Positions 33,657 through 43,342 of a stretch of DNA of 64,000 bases are shown here, in pieces. Under the pieces are notes generated by a model. That model saw only the letters and a list, made by a program, of their open reading frames with translations. It ran no database searches and was not told where the DNA came from. The DNA lies in the NCBI GenBank assembly GCA_934202735.1, contig CAKPYH010000002.1, forward strand, positions 124,001 through 188,000, given 5' to 3'. A program made the translations under genes and the position numbers. Positions within the stretch are counted from its first letter, which is position 1. Every line of letters begins with the position of its first letter. The DNA comes from an uncultured Alphaproteobacteria bacterium (lineage in GTDB: Bacteria; Pseudomonadota; Alphaproteobacteria; CAAHEQ01; UBA3637).

Positions 33657-34985
33657 TTATTTACCCTTCTTTTGGGGTGCATCCGGATTGTAGTCATACA
33701 ATTCTTTGACGGATACATCTTTGGCATTTGTTTTGATTTGCCCCAAAATAAAGTCAACCACTTTTTCTTCAAACAGCGGTGCCTTTAATGAATCCAAGGC
33801 CTTCGGATTTTTTTGATAGTACTCAAAGACCATCTTTTCCTGTCCCGGATAACGACGGGCTTCGGCCATGACGGCATTGGTTAAATCTTCTTGCCCCAAA
33901 GTCACTTTATTCAGGTTTGCTATTTCTGCCAACAACAAGCCCAAGCGAACCCGCCGTTCCGCAATTGCCCGATACTCCTTTTTCAAGTCTTCCTCGGATT
34001 TTGTTTTTTCTTCTTCGTCCAACTGATTGGCTTTTTTGGCTTGTTCATATTGTGCCATAATGGAATTAAATTCCAAATCCACCATGCCTTGAGGTACATC
34101 AAAAGTGTAAGCCTTGGCCAATTCGTCTAATAAGGCCCGCTTGGCGTGTGTACGAGACACATGGGCGTATTCCTTATCCAGCTCAGTCTTGATCATTTCT
34201 TTTAATTTTTCCAAGGTTTCCATTCCAAACAATTTGGCAAATTCATCATTGATTTCAGGCAATTTGAATTGACGTAATTCTTTCACGTCTACCTTGAATA
34301 AGGCTTTCTTGCCGGCCAATTCTTTGGCGTGATAATTGTCCGGGAACGATACCTTGACATCTACTTTATCACCGACCTGATGACCGATCAACTGATCTTC
34401 AAAGCCCGGAATAAAAGTGTTGGACCCCAACGCCAAGTAATAATCTTTTCCTTGTCCCCCTTTAAATTCCTGACCATCAATGGAACCGACAAAATCAATC
34501 ACAACCACATCACCCGTCTTGGCCGGACGTGTTTCATTCAATACTTCAGTGGTCTTTTTGGCTTCGGCTAATTTATTCAAAGCCTCGGTGATTTCTTGAT
34601 CGCCGGCCGTGGCATTCATCTTATCAATGATGACATCTTTCAAATCCGTGACTTTAATTTCCGGCAAAGATTCTACTTCTACTTTGACCGTGATATCCTG
34701 ACCTTCTTCAAACTTGTCCAATTCAACTTTGGGACGCAGAGCCGGACGGATATTTTCTTTTTGGAAGGTTTTTTCCACTTCTTCCTGAATCAATGCATCC
34801 AAAGCTTCCCCTTTAACGGCGGCTTCATATTTAGATTTAATCAAGTTCATCGGAGCCTGCCCCGGACGAAACCCCGGCAATTTAGCTTCTTTTTGAATTT
34901 CTTTTAATTTTTCATCAATCTTATCGGCAAATAATTTCGCCGCAATTTTGAGTGTCAGCGAATGGGCCAGTTTGTTTTTTGTCAT
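33657..34985 (-). CDS. tig: Trigger factor
   Basis: A 442-residue ribosome-associated chaperone with prolyl isomerase activity. The N-terminal ribosome-binding domain includes the signature GFRPGQAP (family GFRxGxxP). The FKBP-type domain starts near GDVVVIDFVGSIDGQEFKG (about 155-240), followed by the long helical C-terminal arms. AAAGGA lies before the ATG. It heads the group tig, two unknown genes, clpP, clpX. Confidence 0.96.
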   Translation of the reverse strand: MTKNKLAHSLTLKIAAKLFADKIDEKLKEIQKEAKLPGFRPGQAPMNLIKSKYEAAVKGEALDALIQEEVEKTFQKENIRPALRPKVELDKFEEGQDITVKVEVESLPEIKVTDLKDVIIDKMNATAGDQEITEALNKLAEAKKTTEVLNETRPAKTGDVVVIDFVGSIDGQEFKGGQGKDYYLALGSNTFIPGFEDQLIGHQVGDKVDVKVSFPDNYHAKELAGKKALFKVDVKELRQFKLPEINDEFAKLFGMETLEKLKEMIKTELDKEYAHVSRTHAKRALLDELAKAYTFDVPQGMVDLEFNSIMAQYEQAKKANQLDEEEKTKSEEDLKKEYRAIAERRVRLGLLLAEIANLNKVTLGQEDLTNAVMAEARRYPGQEKMVFEYYQKNPKALDSLKAPLFEEKVVDFILGQIKTNAKDVSVKELYDYNPDAPQKKGK

Positions 34986-35018
34986 TTTTTATCCTTTTTA
35001 TCCTTTTCTGTCAAAAAT

Positions 35019-35102
35019 TGGTGCGGACGGTGGGACTTGAACCCACACGCCTCTCGGCAACGGCTTCTAAGACCGTCGTGTCTACCATTCCGCCACGTCC
35101 GC
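35019..35102 (-). tRNA. tRNA-Leu(UAG)
   Basis: Acceptor GCGGACG pairs with CGTCCGC, discriminator A, encoded CCA. Anticodon loop CTTAGAA gives UAG; the variable arm is long, as in class II leucine tRNAs. Confidence 0.95.
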
Positions 35103-35239
35103 ATCAAAACGGTATATGTATAGCATACTTTCCCCGAAAAAGAAAGTTTTTTTTATTTTCCGATAAAAGATTTTATCTCATATCCCGAAATTGATTGGCT
35201 TTATGCAGACACTTCCCGTTAAACCAAGATAAAAAATCC

Positions 35240-35268
35240 TTGACTTGTGCTTGCTTTTTCGGTATGAT
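35240..35268 (+). promoter_or_regulatory. Candidate promoter of leuS
   Basis: TTGACT, 17 nt, TATGAT, about 30 nt upstream of the leuS ATG. Confidence 0.65.
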
Positions 35269-35297
35269 TTTTCAAAATTCGTATAAAGGAGAAACAG

Positions 35298-37811
35298 ATG
35301 GCTGAATATAATCATATTGAAATTGAACAAAAATGGAAAAAATACTGGGATGAACACAAAACATTCCATGCGGAAATTGATAAAAGCAAGCCAAAATACT
35401 ATTCATTGGTTATGTTCCCGTATCCGTCAGGGGCCGGCTTGCATGTCGGACATGCAGAAAACTACACCATTGCCGACATTGTGGCGCGATATAAACGGAT
35501 GCGTGGATTTAATGTCTTGCACCCCATGGGATGGGACGCGTTCGGCTTGCCGGCGGAACGATATGCCGACAAGACCGGTATGCACCCCGCCGATGTTGTA
35601 AAACAAAGCGCAAATGTCTTTCGGGAACAAATCAAAGAAATGGGTCTCTCCTATGATTGGGACCGTGAAATCAATACAACAGATCCGTCTTATTATAAAT
35701 GGACACAATACATTTTCAAAATCTTGTTTGATCGGGGGTTGGCGTATGAAGTAATTACACCCGTGAATTGGTGTCCCAAACTGGGGACCGTCTTGGCCAA
35801 TGAAGAAGTGAAAGACGGCAAATATGTTGAAACCGGCGATGATGTCATTAAAAAGCCACTCCGTCAATGGATGTTGAAAATTACGGCTTATGCCGAAAGA
35901 TTGCTGAAAGATTTAGATAAGCTGGATTGGCCCGAAAGTATTAAGACCATGCAACGCGAATGGATCGGAAAATCCACCGGAGCGGACATTACGTTTCAGG
36001 TAGCCGATAAAAATGCGTCTTTTACGGTTTATACAACACGGCCGGATACCTTGTTCGGAGCAACCTACTGCGTTTTAGCCCCCGAACACGCTTTAGTCAA
36101 AGAAATCACAACACCGGCATGTCGGGCAGAGGTTGAAGCGTATGTAGCCGCCGCCGGTAAAAAGTCGGCTCAAGATCGCATGGCCGAATCCAAAGAAAAA
36201 ACCGGTGCTTTTACGGGGGCATACGCTCTCAATCCCTTGAACGGGAAAAAAATTCCTATTTATATTGCCGACTATGTATTGGGTGATTACGGGTATGGTG
36301 CGATTATGGCCGTTCCGGCACATGATCAACGCGATTATGACTTTGCTAAAAAATTTGACTTGCCCATTGTTCAAGTCATTGAATCCCCGGCCGACTTTGA
36401 TTTGTCTGTCGCGGCCTGGGAAGGTGATGGGGCCTTAATCAATTCGGATTTCTTGAACGGGCTGCACGTGGCCGATTCCAAAAAGAAGATGATCGCATAC
36501 GCCGAAGAACACGGCTTCGGTAAAGGTACCGTTAATTACAAATTACGCGATTGGTTATTTGCGCGTCAACGGTATTGGGGAGAACCGTTCCCGATTATTC
36601 ATTGTCAGGACGGAACCATTAAGTCTTTACCCTTAAAAGATTTACCGGTTTTGTTGCCGCCACTGCCGGAATTTCGCCCGACCGCTGACGGTGAGCCACC
36701 GTTGGCTCGTTGCACCGATTGGGTTAATACAACCGATCCCGAAACAGGTCTGCCGGCCAAGCGGGAAACAAACACAATGCCGCAATGGGCGGGCAGTTCA
36801 TGGTATTTCCTGCGCTATTGCGACCCCCATAATGATACGGCACCGGTCAGTAAAGAAGCCGAATCGTATTGGATGCCGGTAGACTTGTATGTCGGTGGCG
36901 TAGAACATGCGGTCTTACACCTGCTATATGCCCGTTTTTGGCAAAAGGTCTTGTTTGATGCCGGGTTGGTTTCAACCGATGAACCGTTTAAGCGTTTGGT
37001 CAATCAAGGCATGATTTTGGCGTACTCTTATCAAGATGATGCCGGAAAGTACTACTATCCGCGTCAAGTAGAACGTCGGGGGAATGATTGGTATGTCAAA
37101 GGAACCGATACGCGGGTCAATACGCAAATTGAAAAAATGAGTAAGTCGCGTTTTAATGTGGTTAATCCCGATGATGTAGCCAAAGAATACGGGGCAGATT
37201 CTATGCGGTTATACCTGATGTTCATGGGACCGATTGAAGCTGAAAAACCTTGGGCTGCGGATGGTATCAACGGGGTCAATCGTTTTGTCAAACGGGTATG
37301 GAATATCTTTGAAACCCCCGATAAAATTCAAGAAACCGGTGATCCGGATTTAACGCGCCTGATGCATAAAACCATCAAAGGGGTGACGGAAGATATGGAA
37401 CGCTTGACATTCAATACCGCTATTTCCAAAATGATGGAAATGGTGAATGCCATTTACAAATCCGATAAGCCTGTTGCCAAATCTGACATGGAGAGTTTTG
37501 TTAAACTGCTCTCTCCGTTGGCTCCGTTTGTGGCGGAAGAATTGTGGGAACGGCTGGGGCATACCGGTGGCATTTCGTATGATCCTTGGCCGGTGTTTGA
37601 TAATACCCTGTTGGTTGAAAACGATATGGACATTGTGGTCCAAGTCTTAGGGAAAAAACGGGCCGTTTTGACCGTTCCCAAAGACATTACACAAGACACT
37701 CTGTTGGAACAAGCCTGTCAAGATGAACGTATCCGCGATTTCATCACGGGTAAAACAATCATCAAGGTGATTTATGTCCCCGGTCGTTTAATGAACATTG
37801 TTGTGAAATAG
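35298..37811 (+). CDS. leuS: Leucyl-tRNA synthetase
   Basis: An 837-residue class Ia synthetase. HIGH motif as HVGH within PYPSGAGLHVGHAENYT, KMSKS as EKMSKSRFNVVNPDD, an editing domain with TTRPDTLFGATY, and the C-terminal anticodon-binding domain. AAAGGAG lies before the ATG. A tRNA-Leu gene lies just upstream on the opposite strand. Confidence 0.98.
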   Translation: MAEYNHIEIEQKWKKYWDEHKTFHAEIDKSKPKYYSLVMFPYPSGAGLHVGHAENYTIADIVARYKRMRGFNVLHPMGWDAFGLPAERYADKTGMHPADVVKQSANVFREQIKEMGLSYDWDREINTTDPSYYKWTQYIFKILFDRGLAYEVITPVNWCPKLGTVLANEEVKDGKYVETGDDVIKKPLRQWMLKITAYAERLLKDLDKLDWPESIKTMQREWIGKSTGADITFQVADKNASFTVYTTRPDTLFGATYCVLAPEHALVKEITTPACRAEVEAYVAAAGKKSAQDRMAESKEKTGAFTGAYALNPLNGKKIPIYIADYVLGDYGYGAIMAVPAHDQRDYDFAKKFDLPIVQVIESPADFDLSVAAWEGDGALINSDFLNGLHVADSKKKMIAYAEEHGFGKGTVNYKLRDWLFARQRYWGEPFPIIHCQDGTIKSLPLKDLPVLLPPLPEFRPTADGEPPLARCTDWVNTTDPETGLPAKRETNTMPQWAGSSWYFLRYCDPHNDTAPVSKEAESYWMPVDLYVGGVEHAVLHLLYARFWQKVLFDAGLVSTDEPFKRLVNQGMILAYSYQDDAGKYYYPRQVERRGNDWYVKGTDTRVNTQIEKMSKSRFNVVNPDDVAKEYGADSMRLYLMFMGPIEAEKPWAADGINGVNRFVKRVWNIFETPDKIQETGDPDLTRLMHKTIKGVTEDMERLTFNTAISKMMEMVNAIYKSDKPVAKSDMESFVKLLSPLAPFVAEELWERLGHTGGISYDPWPVFDNTLLVENDMDIVVQVLGKKRAVLTVPKDITQDTLLEQACQDERIRDFITGKTIIKVIYVPGRLMNIVVK

Positions 37812-37820
37812 GAGAAATGC

Positions 37821-39365
37821 ATGACACAAACCGCCCTGATCATCGGCGCCGGTCCGGCCGGACTGGCTGCAGCTACCGAGTTATTGAAACGCACCGATAT
37901 TCACCCCATTATCGTGGAACAAAATGATTTTATCGGGGGTATCAGTGCTACCCGTACCTATAAAGGAAATCGTTTGGATATGGGCGGTCATCGGTTCTTT
38001 TCCAAATCCGAAAAAGTCTGTCGTTGGTGGACCGAAGTCATGCCTTTACAAGGGGCTCCTTCCGCCGATGATTTATTGTTTAACCGCCGGGTAGACTTGT
38101 CCGAAACGGGGCCGGATCCGGAAACAAATGATTTGGTTATGTTGAATCGAAATCGCGTCTCGCGCATTTACTATTTACAATCGTTTTTTGATTATCCGGT
38201 ATCCCTGAATATGCAAACCATTCGGAATTTGGGTTTTATGAAAATGATGAAAATTGGTTTTTCTTACCTGAAATCCGTTATACACAAACGACCGGAAATA
38301 TCCCTGGAAGACTTTTTTATCAATCGTTTCGGTCAAGAATTATATGAAACTTTCTTCCGGGATTATACCGAAAAGTTATGGGGTGTTAAATGTTCCGATA
38401 TTGCTGCCGATTGGGGGGCACAGCGTGTCAAGGGGTTGTCGGTATTCAAAGTCTTGTTAAATTTTGCAGGCAAGGCTCTTCCTTTTTTGAATCGACAGAA
38501 AGAAACCAGCCTGATTGAATCGTTTTGGTATCCGAAATTAGGCCCCGGTCAATTATGGGAAGAAATTGCCAGGCGTGTAGAACAAGCCGGTGGCGAAGTC
38601 CGTTTGAATACTCGTGTTGTTAAAATAAATACACAAGGAAACACCGCTGTTTCCGTTGTGGTTGACGGGCCGAACGGGACACAGACAATTCCGGCAGACT
38701 ATGTATTATCTTCCATGCCGATTTGTGATTTAACGGCGGCCCTGCCCGATGTGCCGGATAATGTGAAAACCGTATCGCAAGGCTTGGCCTATCGTGATTT
38801 TCGGACGGTGGGATTGTTATTGAATAAAATGAAGTTGGGATACACATTGCATGAAAGTATCTTAAACGGCATGCCCAAAGACACCTGGATCTATGTTCAA
38901 GAAAAAGGCGTTAAATTGGGGCGCGTTCAAATATTTAATAATTGGAGTCCGTATTTGGTTCACGACTTTAAAAATACGGTCTGGATTGGACTGGAATACT
39001 TTTGCCGTGAAGGGGACGACCTGTGGAATATGAATGATTCGGATTTTACCGCCATGGCCGTTCAAGAAGCCGTTTCCATCGGATTGATTGATGCCAAAGA
39101 TGTTTTGGACACTGTCAACTTTAAAGTACCGAAAGCCTATCCGGCCTATTTTGGAACATATAACCGCTTTGATGAAGTCAAAACTTGGTTGAATGAGTTT
39201 AGCAATCTGTTTGTTATGGGACGCAATGGAATGCACCATTATAACAATATGGATCACTCGGTCCTGACGGCTATGGCGGTGGTGGATTATATTTGTGGCA
39301 CAGGAACGGACAAACAAGAGATCTGGAATGTCAATACCGAAAAGTCCTATCACGAAGACAAATGA
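37821..39365 (+). CDS. FAD/NAD(P)-dependent oxidoreductase (amine-oxidase-like)
   Basis: A 514-residue flavoprotein. The N-terminal Rossmann motif is ALIIGAGPAGLAAATELLKR, followed by the IGGISATRTYKGNRLDMGGH block found in protoporphyrinogen oxidase and UDP-galactopyranose mutase-like families. The C-terminal FVMGRNGMHHYNNMDHSV is the second FAD contact. Such genes often accompany envelope glycan enzymes, and a GT-C glycosyltransferase overlaps it here. The substrate is unknown. AGGAG lies before the ATG, 9 nt after leuS. Confidence 0.8.
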   Translation: MTQTALIIGAGPAGLAAATELLKRTDIHPIIVEQNDFIGGISATRTYKGNRLDMGGHRFFSKSEKVCRWWTEVMPLQGAPSADDLLFNRRVDLSETGPDPETNDLVMLNRNRVSRIYYLQSFFDYPVSLNMQTIRNLGFMKMMKIGFSYLKSVIHKRPEISLEDFFINRFGQELYETFFRDYTEKLWGVKCSDIAADWGAQRVKGLSVFKVLLNFAGKALPFLNRQKETSLIESFWYPKLGPGQLWEEIARRVEQAGGEVRLNTRVVKINTQGNTAVSVVVDGPNGTQTIPADYVLSSMPICDLTAALPDVPDNVKTVSQGLAYRDFRTVGLLLNKMKLGYTLHESILNGMPKDTWIYVQEKGVKLGRVQIFNNWSPYLVHDFKNTVWIGLEYFCREGDDLWNMNDSDFTAMAVQEAVSIGLIDAKDVLDTVNFKVPKAYPAYFGTYNRFDEVKTWLNEFSNLFVMGRNGMHHYNNMDHSVLTAMAVVDYICGTGTDKQEIWNVNTEKSYHEDK

Positions 39366-40785
39366 TATCTTAAATAAGTTTTTACTCCTGGGTTGGTGGG
39401 TCTTATGTTGCTTGTCCGTATGGATAGTCTTGAACAATCTGTTTCTCAACCCGCATCGGGATGAGTTTGAACATCTGCGATCTGCCTGGTTTGTACATGA
39501 AGGGTTGGTCCCCTACCGAGATTTCTTTCAGCATCACCACCCCTTGTTGTGGTATGGCCTGTCCCCCTTATATGATCTTTTTGAAAAAACGGCCGATATT
39601 TATGCTGTGTCACGGTTATTGATGCTGGGATTATACGCCGGAACATTGGGTTGGATAGCGGTTATCGTGCGCCGTTTCTCCGATAGCATTGTATCCGTTT
39701 TAGCAACTTTCTTCTTTTATAACTCTTATACCATTACAGATTATCAATTTTTGGCCGTTCGGCCCGATAATCCTATGCTATTTTTTATGCTGGCCGGTAT
39801 ATATTTCTTTATCCGCTATTCTCAGAAACACACTCCCCGGGATTTGGTTATTTCTTACGCTTCTTTCTTCTTGTCCTTTTGCTTTCTGCAAAAAATTGTT
39901 CTGTTTTTGATTCCTTTCGGTCTATGGCAAGGTTATTTGATCGCAACAAAGCGCATCCCTTTCAAGGTAGCCATATCGGCCCTTATCGGTCCGTTTTTGT
40001 GTGGTATCGGATATGTGCTGTATCTGATTTATCAAGGTGATTTTCGGGATTATTGGGAACTGAATTGGTTGTTGAATCTGTATTGGTTCCGTGATTTTCA
40101 AGCCTATGTGATGACTGTAACGGATAAAATTTATCTGGCTCTCTATCTATGTTTCTTGGGGATTATCCTGATTAAAGGACGGGGATTAATTCGGCAAAGT
40201 ACCGCCGTTTTGATGACTTACACGGTCCTTTTTTTGGGAACGCCGCACCCCTATCCGTGCTATTTTCTACCACAAGCCGTCTTTACGGCAGTAGTGTTAG
40301 GTTTGGGGTTTGGCATGTACCATCATATCGTCCTGACAACCTTGAAAGCACTGTTTGTTATAACGTTCGGTATATCCGCTATCATTCCGGCTTTTGCAAA
40401 ACCAAACGGTTATGACATTTTTAACATGGGTGAACGCCGATATATAGAAGATTATATTCAACCGGGAGATCAACTTCTTTCCTATAACTCTCAGGTGTCC
40501 TCTTATTTCAAACTGCTACCACTCCATTACTATTGGTTCGGTTTGGCCCGTGGTGCCTTGACAGATCATCGCCGGTTTCAGAGACACCCTTTACCGGATT
40601 TGAATGCTATTTTACGTGAACATCATCCACGCTTTGTGTTAAAGGATATCTTGAAAGATGTTGAAAAGACACGAGATGAAGAAAATGCCCCTATTTTATT
40701 TCAACCGGATGAAGAAATCTTAAAGCAATATTATCGTAAGACACCGGTCCATGATTTATATGAACGTATTTCGGATACAAAATAA
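39328..40785 (+). CDS. Polytopic GT-C glycosyltransferase (ArnT/PMT-like)
   Basis: About 485 residues with ten or more membrane segments. The first periplasmic loop has NPHRDEFEHLRSAWFVHEGL, including the acidic D-E pair expected of GT-C polyprenyl-phosphate-sugar transferases, followed by VPYRDFFQHHHPLLWYG. I chose ATG 39328; a GTG at 39295 would give 496 residues. Either way it overlaps the oxidoreductase gene. It likely transfers a sugar from a lipid carrier to an envelope acceptor. It ends at a strong terminator. Confidence 0.8.
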   Translation: MSIPKSPITKTNDILNKFLLLGWWVLCCLSVWIVLNNLFLNPHRDEFEHLRSAWFVHEGLVPYRDFFQHHHPLLWYGLSPLYDLFEKTADIYAVSRLLMLGLYAGTLGWIAVIVRRFSDSIVSVLATFFFYNSYTITDYQFLAVRPDNPMLFFMLAGIYFFIRYSQKHTPRDLVISYASFFLSFCFLQKIVLFLIPFGLWQGYLIATKRIPFKVAISALIGPFLCGIGYVLYLIYQGDFRDYWELNWLLNLYWFRDFQAYVMTVTDKIYLALYLCFLGIILIKGRGLIRQSTAVLMTYTVLFLGTPHPYPCYFLPQAVFTAVVLGLGFGMYHHIVLTTLKALFVITFGISAIIPAFAKPNGYDIFNMGERRYIEDYIQPGDQLLSYNSQVSSYFKLLPLHYYWFGLARGALTDHRRFQRHPLPDLNAILREHHPRFVLKDILKDVEKTRDEENAPILFQPDEEILKQYYRKTPVHDLYERISDTK

Positions 40786-40807
40786 AACTCCCCAAACGGG
40801 GAGTTTT
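40784..40807. terminator. Bidirectional terminator
   Basis: AAAACTCCCC / GGGGAGTTTT with a 4-nt loop between the convergent glycosyltransferase and rpmE. Confidence 0.85.
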
Positions 40808-40826
40808 AATCATCAAAAAATATGCC

Positions 40827-41045
40827 TTATTTCCGGAAAGCAGCAAACTTTTTGTTGAATTTAGCCAACTGACCACCGGCGTCAATCAAACGATAAACGC
40901 CTGTCCAGGCCGGATGCGACAACGGATCAATATCCAAACGAATCGTATCCCCTGCTTTCCCCAGAGTAGACCGTGTTTTGAATTCCGTACCGTCGGTCAT
41001 CACAACCGTGATTTCGTGATAATCGGGATGAATACCTTGTTTCAT
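40827..41045 (-). CDS. rpmE: 50S ribosomal protein L31
   Basis: A 72-residue L31, with MKQGIHPDYHEITVVMTDG, the conserved SHPAWTG near residue 43-49, and a basic C-terminus KFNKKFAAFRK. It has no CxxC, so it is a zinc-free form. GGAG precedes the ATG. It has its own promoter. Confidence 0.95.
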   Translation of the reverse strand: MKQGIHPDYHEITVVMTDGTEFKTRSTLGKAGDTIRLDIDPLSHPAWTGVYRLIDAGGQLAKFNKKFAAFRK

Positions 41046-41076
41046 TCTAAATCTCCATAAAAAAACTACACTGGGT

Positions 41077-41105
41077 GTTATACACCATTTTCAAATAAAA
41101 TGCAA
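41077..41105 (-). promoter_or_regulatory. Promoter of rpmE
   Basis: On the minus strand, TTGCAT, 17 nt, TATAAC, about 30 nt before the ATG. Confidence 0.65.
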
Positions 41106-41112
41106 GTCTTTT

Positions 41113-41577
41113 TTAACGATATTCTATAATTTCCACCGTATTATTATTACTATCCAACACCGAAGCCCCTGAAATACGCTTTGTTAGGATCTGTTTGTTC
41201 GCATACAATATAAAAAATCGTGTTAACAATGTCAGACGATGATAATGAATGCCATTGTTTCGTGCAATACTTATCACTTCTACAGAAGAAGTTTTACCTT
41301 CTTGAATACGCCGAACAATTTTCATTAAGATTTCACGTTGTTTTTCATTAGGTTCCGTTTGATCTTCGGTATAATGAAGAACAGTACGTCTAGGAACAAC
41401 GCGTTTTTGCACATTGGACCGTGTTGAGGGGGTATAAGTTCGCCCGTCACGCACGGTGGTATATCCGTATCCTATACCGCCACCGCCCAACGATGATGAA
41501 AATACCGGGCCGGCCAGTGCAATATCTGCCACCCCGATAACACATAAAATGATTCCTGAAATAATCCATTTTTTCAT
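41113..41577 (-). CDS. Hypothetical exported protein (154 aa)
   Basis: A small protein with a classical signal peptide (MKKWIISGIILCVIGVADIALAG written in two parts: basic MKKW, hydrophobic core, cut near ALA-GP). The mature N-terminus is Gly-rich (SSLGGGGIGYGY), the middle basic, then a helix-turn-helix-like region (SSVEVISIARNNGIHYHRL). I chose ATG 41577 with GGGGGT upstream, directly after suhB. I do not recognise the family. Confidence 0.65.
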   Translation of the reverse strand: MKKWIISGIILCVIGVADIALAGPVFSSSLGGGGIGYGYTTVRDGRTYTPSTRSNVQKRVVPRRTVLHYTEDQTEPNEKQREILMKIVRRIQEGKTSSVEVISIARNNGIHYHRLTLLTRFFILYANKQILTKRISGASVLDSNNNTVEIIEYR

Positions 41578-41578
41578 A

Positions 41579-42460
41579 TTACCCCCCAACCAGTTTAAGT
41601 AAATTATCTTTCAAAGCCATATTTGTGGCAAGAATATGTTGAGATTTAACAATACTGAAAAGGTCACGATTCCCATTCAAATCAGAGACAAAGCCACCGG
41701 CTTCTTTAATCATCAGGTATCCGGCCGCAATATCCCACAGTTTGAATTGAGAGGCCACATAAGCATCTAACTGACCGGCGGCCACAGAAGCCAAAGATAA
41801 TGTTGTGCTGCCATTAAACCGAACAGATGCCACTTTATCGGCCAAATGGATCAAGACGTTGCGATTTTCTTCACGTGCAAAAGCATTTGAGCCCAATAAC
41901 GAATAGGCCATTTGTGTCCGGCCGGATACCCGTAAACGGCGGTTGCCCGTTGGTGTCATGACAAAAGCCCCCTGCCCCTTTTCGGCGTAATATAATTCAT
42001 TGGATACCGGGTTATAAATCACACCGGCGATAACTTCTTCTTTATCCAACAAGGCCACAGAGACCGCAAATGTCGGAATCGCATGTAAAAAGTTCGTTGT
42101 ACCGTCAATAGGATCAATCACCCATCGCATACGACTGCCGTGTTCAGCTTTTAATTCACCGCATTCTTCGGATAAAAACGCATAGTCGGGGCGTGCTTCT
42201 TTTAGATAAGTAATCAGATTTTTTTCTGCCATCAAATCGGCATTGGACACGAAATCACCCGGCCCTTTTTGCGAGACTTGTAAACTGGAAATTTCACCAA
42301 AATCACGAATCATACTATGACCGGCCTTGCGCACCGCATTAACCATCACATTCAAATTAGGCGACAGAGAATCTATCATTTTCTCTTCACGGGTTTGGGG
42401 GCGTTTCATTTTTGTATGTGCCCGTGGCGTAATGGTTCTTTTTTCAATGGTTATTGGCAT
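41579..42460 (-). CDS. suhB: Inositol monophosphatase family protein
   Basis: About 293 residues of the IMPase/SuhB family. Metal and substrate motifs: FLSEECGE, VIDPIDGTTNFLHAIPTFAVSV and the C-terminal LWDIAAGYLMIKEAGG. Family members remove phosphate from inositol-1-phosphate and related sugars and also affect rRNA processing. I chose ATG 42460 with AAAGGA; a TTG five codons earlier is unlikely. The first 40 residues form an unusual basic extension before the core. Confidence 0.9.
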   Translation of the reverse strand: MPITIEKRTITPRAHTKMKRPQTREEKMIDSLSPNLNVMVNAVRKAGHSMIRDFGEISSLQVSQKGPGDFVSNADLMAEKNLITYLKEARPDYAFLSEECGELKAEHGSRMRWVIDPIDGTTNFLHAIPTFAVSVALLDKEEVIAGVIYNPVSNELYYAEKGQGAFVMTPTGNRRLRVSGRTQMAYSLLGSNAFAREENRNVLIHLADKVASVRFNGSTTLSLASVAAGQLDAYVASQFKLWDIAAGYLMIKEAGGFVSDLNGNRDLFSIVKSQHILATNMALKDNLLKLVGG

Positions 42461-42563
42461 TCTTATTCCTTTCAAGGCAGTCCTATTTACTGAAAAACAT
42501 GCTTTATTATAAGAGAAATTTTTATAAATATCAAGAGAAAAAATAAATTTATTGTTTTCATTC

Positions 42564-42591
42564 TTGATTTTTTGGGAAAATATGTTATAGT
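42564..42591 (+). promoter_or_regulatory. Promoter of ssrA
   Basis: TTGATT, 16 nt, TATAGT. Transcription would begin near 42598, just before the acceptor piece. Confidence 0.65.
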
Positions 42592-42597
42592 ATATCT

Positions 42598-42905
42598 GTT
42601 CGGTGTACCCGGACTATGATGTTAAACGAAAGGCGAAATAGGTGTAGTGGACTCGGGGGCGGTACCCGACACCTCCACCATATCATGGGGGTGAAACAGG
42701 ATTGACACGCATAGTAAAGGCTTTCTCTTACATCCGGTATAGTAACCGCCGTTATCGGGCTGAAAAAAATAAATGCAAATGATAATTTTGCTCCGGTTGC
42801 TTTGGCCGCTTAATTGCGTCTGAAATAACCATCAATTCCCGAAACATTTGAGCGTTCGGGTGAGGCTTCCCGAAGGGCCCAGCAACAGAACCTTCGGGGC
42901 TTTAT
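42598..42905 (+). ncRNA. ssrA: Circularly permuted two-piece tmRNA
   Basis: The acceptor piece comes first: a T-arm-like GGACTCGGGGGCGGTACC and CCTCCACCA ending at 42680. After a 6-nt spacer the coding piece begins GGGGGTGAAACAGGATTGAC (42687). The tag frame (42775-42813) reads ANDNFAPVALAA followed by TAA. The 3' part is rich in pseudoknot-like stems, for example CCCGAAGG/CCTTCGGG near 42869-42898. tmRNA frees stalled ribosomes and tags the nascent chain for ClpXP. Permutation is known in Alphaproteobacteria, Cyanobacteria and a few others. Ends are approximate. Confidence 0.95.
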
Positions 42906-42919
42906 AAGGATTTTTTTAA

Positions 42920-43342
42920 ATGACAAAAGATTATAAACCCTTTATGCAGCGTGCGTTGCGTCAGGTGATCCGTGATATTTTACGTGATGTGGCCCGACAA
43001 GGATTGGATGGCGATTCCCACTATTTTATCACATTTCAAACCGATCGATCGGATGTACAGATACCAACCTTCATTCGGTCAAAATATCCGAAAGAAATCA
43101 GTATCATCTTACAAAATCAATTTTCCGGTTTAATTGTCAATGACGAATCCTTTTCGGTAGATTTGACCTTTGGCGGGGTCTTATCCACTTTAACAATTCC
43201 CTATCGTGCAATTTTAACTTTTGCCGATCCGGCGGCTCAATTTGTTTTGACCCTGGATCCGGAAAAAGCACCCTGCCCCGTATCTGATTCTTCATCGGAA
43301 GAAATTATTGATTTAACCAGTTTGCGATCTAAAAAACAATGA
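42920..43342 (+). CDS. sspB: ClpXP adaptor SspB (alphaproteobacterial type)
   Basis: A 140-residue protein with the SspB core: FMQRALRQVIRDILRDVARQ, HYFITFQTDRSDVQIP, ISIILQNQFSGLIV, TIPYRAILTFADPAAQF. It binds the SsrA tag and delivers tagged proteins to ClpX. The C-terminal tail ending EEIIDLTSLRSK resembles the ClpX-binding tail. AAGGA lies upstream of the ATG. It lies immediately after ssrA, tying tag and adaptor together. The next gene overlaps its stop by 4 nt. Confidence 0.9.
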   Translation: MTKDYKPFMQRALRQVIRDILRDVARQGLDGDSHYFITFQTDRSDVQIPTFIRSKYPKEISIILQNQFSGLIVNDESFSVDLTFGGVLSTLTIPYRAILTFADPAAQFVLTLDPEKAPCPVSDSSSEEIIDLTSLRSKKQ